A DNA stretch of 22,500 nucleotides from Chromera velia (taxonomy: Eukaryota > Sar > Chromeraceae). Shown here in pieces: positions 19,834-22,500 of this stretch. The notes under the pieces were generated by a model. It did not search any database, had not been told where the DNA came from, and saw nothing but the letters and a program-made list of their open reading frames with translations. Location of the stretch: NCBI GenBank assembly GCA_018398765.1, contig JAHBMJ010005275.1:1-22500 (forward strand), read 5' to 3'. The position numbers were made by a program, and so were the translations under genes. The stretch's first letter is position 1. The number at the start of each line of letters is the position of its first letter.

Positions 19834-20439
19834 TTCCGTGACCTATAGGATAGGATTTATATTCCGGGTTGTCCCGCAGTCCACTGTCGGGCTTCGACTT
19901 GCACCGTCCGTATAGGGTTCAAGACTCCCAACAAGGCTCCCCCGGTTACCGCTTAAGAGCTAGCTCGCAAGTTATAAATTGCATGGTAACTATAAAATTG
20001 CTTGACCGAGTTGACCTATAGGAGTTGACCTACCCGGTAGTTCCCTCTACCCGTTTTGTGTATAACACCAATTACTATTTTATTTACTTTTTTCATTATA
20101 TTTTTAATTATTTTTGTAAACGTAGTTATAAATTTATAAAAATTAATGGTTTAAAAAAAAATTAAATCCTGCGTTGCCGCTAAATACGAGAAGCCTAGAA
20201 ATTGGTCGATGGAGATGGCGTATACGATAATGTCATGATGATGATGACACCAAAAACAACAACAGTGATGACTAGAGTGATGATGATGAATTGAGTAAGC
20301 CCTAGAGTAAGCCAATAGAATGGCGATTGGAATCGAGCTTCCACTGCTTTCCAGCCAGCACTTCATTTTCTCAAACATTCTTTTTCATACAGTTCTCAAT
20401 TTTTTCATCTTTTTTCCTCATGATCTCTCCTTGGAATAG

Positions 20440-20544
20440 TCACACATGCAACCCACATCTCGGCTGTACCACCGTGACGCGCATCGGACCCCTCATAGTG
20501 GCCACACGGTCTGCACGCAAACGGGGGTCAAGCTCTCGATCAGG
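20440..20544 (+). other. Exon-like segment with strong donor
   Basis: A T/C-rich tract and ggaatag precede this 105-base open segment, which ends at CAGG|gtaagt, an excellent donor. The open frame encodes residues including GCTTVTRIGPLIVATRSARK. It emerges from AT-rich surroundings with a clear rise in GC. I do not recognise it, and the opposite strand is also open. It could be an exon of a gene continuing to the right, or a decayed remnant. Confidence 0.28.
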
Positions 20545-20638
20545 GTAAGTAATTATAATATAAGAAGTATGTGCGGCGCTTTGTCTGCCTTTCCGCTGAC
20601 ATACACCATATGAAAGACGCATCTCAGTTCCAGAAGAG

Positions 20639-20731
20639 GACCTGGGCGTGCTGAGAAACAACTGTTGTTTTGGTGTTGCAAGTGTTGCAAGGTGTTCTAT
20701 GACATGCCTAGACCTGGGCGTGTTGAGAAAC
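20639..20731. repeat. Pair of 21-bp direct repeats, 72 bp apart
   Basis: GACCTGGGCGTGCTGAGAAAC at 20639-20659 recurs at 20711-20731 with a single C/T difference. Between them is a TGTTGCAAG-type repeated motif (GTGTTGCAAGTGTTGCAAGG). I see no obvious element ends. It could be a small tandem duplication. Confidence 0.8.
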
Positions 20732-20928
20732 GGACTTCGTGTATTGCGCTCTCCGAGCATATCGCAATCACATCGTGAGTTTGCATGACTCCTTCCGGAA
20801 TGTAAACAGCCAGCAGAAGAATCATAGACAACCCTCTTTGAAGGCAATCACGCGTGCATGCGCGCCTTCCTTGAATTCTTCCTTTCGTGCCTTGAATACG
20901 AGCAGAACCTCTCGGATAGCACTGAAAC

Positions 20929-21225
20929 ATGCACTCCTCATGCAGCACTGCGTTTGTGAAAGAGAATTCACTTCTGCATGGGGGAACGCCGGAACGGTAC
21001 ACAGCAGCTGACCTAAGTGGGCTGTCTAACGACCGTCTCCTGCTGAAGGAATTTTTGCGAGGTCAATGCGCAGGTGGTCTTCTGGTCCACGCAGCAAAAC
21101 CTTCCGAGGAACATTTTCGCCCCATCCAGTTGTTCTGCAAGCAACACGTATTGATCGATGTTTTAGACATAAATAGAGATGGAGCAAAAGTCTTCTCACC
21201 AGCTGCGTTCAGTCCTGCATGGTAA
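20929..21225 (+). CDS. Hypothetical small ORF or terminal exon, 98 codons
   Basis: The frame encodes balanced, non-repetitive sequence such as GGTPERYTAADLSGLSNDR and HFRPIQLFCKQHVLIDVLDI, then ends TAA. This is unlike the low-complexity frames around it. There is a stop just upstream of the ATG in this frame, so it is either a short gene or an exon with an acceptor I cannot place. No family is recognised and there is no clear neighbour to give context. Confidence 0.3.
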   Translation: MHSSCSTAFVKENSLLHGGTPERYTAADLSGLSNDRLLLKEFLRGQCAGGLLVHAAKPSEEHFRPIQLFCKQHVLIDVLDINRDGAKVFSPAAFSPAW

Positions 21226-21232
21226 AAAAAGG

Positions 21233-22080
21233 GAAGACAAAGCAAAGAAAAGAGACCAATGAAGAGAGAAAAAAAAATCACGCTGAGGACTTTTGGAGCG
21301 CACAAGAGAGCAAACCAATTCACGGACAGCCGCTGAACGAAACTGACGCACGCAGGACAGACACAGATACGGTTAACCTCCCAAATCCACCCACACCACC
21401 ACAGCTCACGGCACGCGAAGACACCGAAACACTCCCGAAGATCCTTCCCGATCCGACAAACAGGCAGGCAGCAAGCACCGACACGCCCAGCGAAGCCCAT
21501 GCAACGAAGAAGGCAACCAAGCACACCTCAAGCGCACAAACAAACAAACAAACACCGACGGACACACCGACACGCCATTTCGGCAAAGACACGAAGGGAC
21601 TGCACCAGATTCGGCACTCGAGAGCACTCTGAGCCAAGCGCCCCACGTTCGCTCCCCCGCTTTCTCTCTCTCGCACCCGGAGGGAATGCAGACGGCAAGC
21701 ACACCGACACGCCGACACCGCACTCCTGCTTGACGCACGCACGCACGCAACGGCCCAGTCTTCCTTCCTCCCTCTCTCTCGCTTCCCTCCCCTCCTCACA
21801 GACAGGAGGGCACGCAGGCGCCATCCGACCGACTCATCGTCGCACGCGGAGGAGAGGAGGCACGTGCACTCTCTCTGTCAGCCAGTCAGAGAGACACACA
21901 CACACACAGACCAGCTGAGCCAGACAGGCAGGCTGTCTGAAAGAAAGCGTTGTGTGTTCATGAAGGAAGCAGCAAGACAAATGCGCAAACAGACAGACAG
22001 ATCGGCAGGCAGGCAAGTAGGAAAGCGTGATCAGGAGGAGTTGTCTGGGAGGCTGGAGGGATGCAGTTGGTGGGTGAGAG
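21233..22080. other. Low-complexity A/C-rich spacer
   Basis: From about 21233 to 21640 the plus strand is rich in A and C and very poor in T, with scattered ACACCGACACG-like words. A frame at 21219-21632 (137 codons) overlaps the previous stop codon. It encodes only hydrophilic Thr/Lys/Asp-rich sequence, so I do not count it as a gene. From 21640 to 22080 there are short CTCT, CACG and (CA)n runs. I see no convincing exon signals. Confidence 0.5.
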
Positions 22081-22440
22081 GATGAAGTGGTCCGGGGGGA
22101 AGTGGGGATCGATAAGTGCATGGACTCGTGATTGGGTGGGCAAATAGGCTGGTGGATGTATGGAAGGAAAAATGGGTAAATAGATGGATAGGTGGATGAA
22201 TGGATGGATAGACGGGTGGATAGATGAATGGGTGAGCAGACGGAAAGATTAATGGGTGGTTGGATGGTTAAGAGCAGACTGAAAGATCAATGGGTGGTTG
22301 AATTGAATGGTTAAGAGCGGACGGAAAGATTACTGGGTGGTTGAATGGTTGAGAGGACGGATGAGACGACAGGTGCATGGGTGGATGGATGGATCGATAG
22401 GAGAAAAGTGGATGGACGGGTGTGAGACGGCCGACGATGA
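22080..22440. repeat. GGAT/GGTGGAT-type degenerate satellite with a 38-43 bp higher-order unit
   Basis: A degenerate array of GGAT, GGTG and GATA words. Within it, 22236-22354 contains three successive units starting GCAGACGGAAAGAT, GCAGACTGAAAGAT and GCGGACGGAAAGAT. Each continues to TGGGTGGTTG and ends with GGTTAAGA or GGTTGAGA. Starts are at 22236, 22274 and 22317. No coding potential. Confidence 0.85.
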
Positions 22441-22458
22441 ACACATTCACGAAGACAT

Positions 22459-22497
<39 letters not shown>

Positions 22498-22500
22498 CAC
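22459..22500. repeat. (CA)n microsatellite at window end
   Basis: A run of about 17 CA dinucleotides followed by ACAAAAACAC, reaching the last base of the window. The right edge may continue beyond it. Confidence 0.95.

Larger units (their letters stand above)
18990..20200. other. AT-rich island with inserted element; no gene seen
   Basis: AT-rich sequence with poly-A and poly-T runs near 19039-19092, more T runs to 19430, and poly-A again near 20152. I see no long frames and no tRNA. Embedded in it are a decayed copy of the duplicated sequence (19531-19583), the inverted-repeat element (19585-19833) and a GC-balanced block at about 19860-20050. That block has small internal direct repeats such as GTTGACCTA and reads in two frames without conclusive meaning. 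Confidence 0.55.

Noticed and set aside
19905-19945. Possible tRNA gene (ggttcaagactcc resembles a B box)
   Set aside because: The arm has two extra bases, stems do not pair well on either strand, and no matching A box or acceptor stem was found.
4065-20706. 13-base match gttctatgacatg shared by the two AT-rich flanks
   Set aside because: A few matches of this length are expected by chance in a 22.5-kb window.

Overview
This looks like nuclear DNA of a single-celled eukaryote with many introns, not bacterial or organellar DNA. Exons alternate with GT..AG introns that usually end in (t)gcag. The introns and spacers are full of microsatellites (TTGA, CAGT/CAGG, GACA, CTTT, GA, CA). A chromerid alveolate such as Chromera velia is my best guess from intron style, low gene density, repeat content and GCATGC motifs. 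This is an inference; I could not run a database search.

Layout. (1) 99-3018, + strand: the 3' part of a START-type lipid-transfer gene in six exons; its 5' end lies outside the window. (2) 3019-4547: spacer with an AT-rich island and a (TA)n tract. (3) 11885-4548, - strand: a large gene in six exons joined only by phase-0 introns, with a conceptual product of about 1595 residues. Its middle is a coiled coil built from several very small exons, flanked by long Ser/Pro/Arg-rich regions. (4) 11886-12567: spacer between divergent genes, with GCATGC-type motifs and a CG-rich palindrome. (5) 12568-13215, + strand: an unrecognised coding region, possibly BTB/BACK-like. (6) 13424-16108: a tandem duplication of an exon-intron unit. 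A third, partial copy of the same sequence sits at 16884-17020 inside the next gene, where one intron is precisely absent. (7) 16568-18375, + strand: an ankyrin-repeat protein gene with eight repeats; its 5' end is unresolved and may include the duplicated exons. (8) 18376-18592: a minisatellite starting directly after the ankyrin stop codon, followed by a long CTTT tract. (9) About 18990-20200: a second AT-rich island. It holds a 249-bp element with 36-bp terminal inverted repeats, abutting a decayed copy of the sequence duplicated in (6). (10) 20440-21230: weak exon-like segments. (11) 21233-22500: low-complexity DNA and satellites.

No pathway links the genes. START implies lipid binding, and ankyrin and coiled-coil regions imply protein-protein contacts. 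The most notable material is the duplicated exon unit: two copies with homologous introns, one copy without, and a degenerate copy next to an inverted-repeat element.
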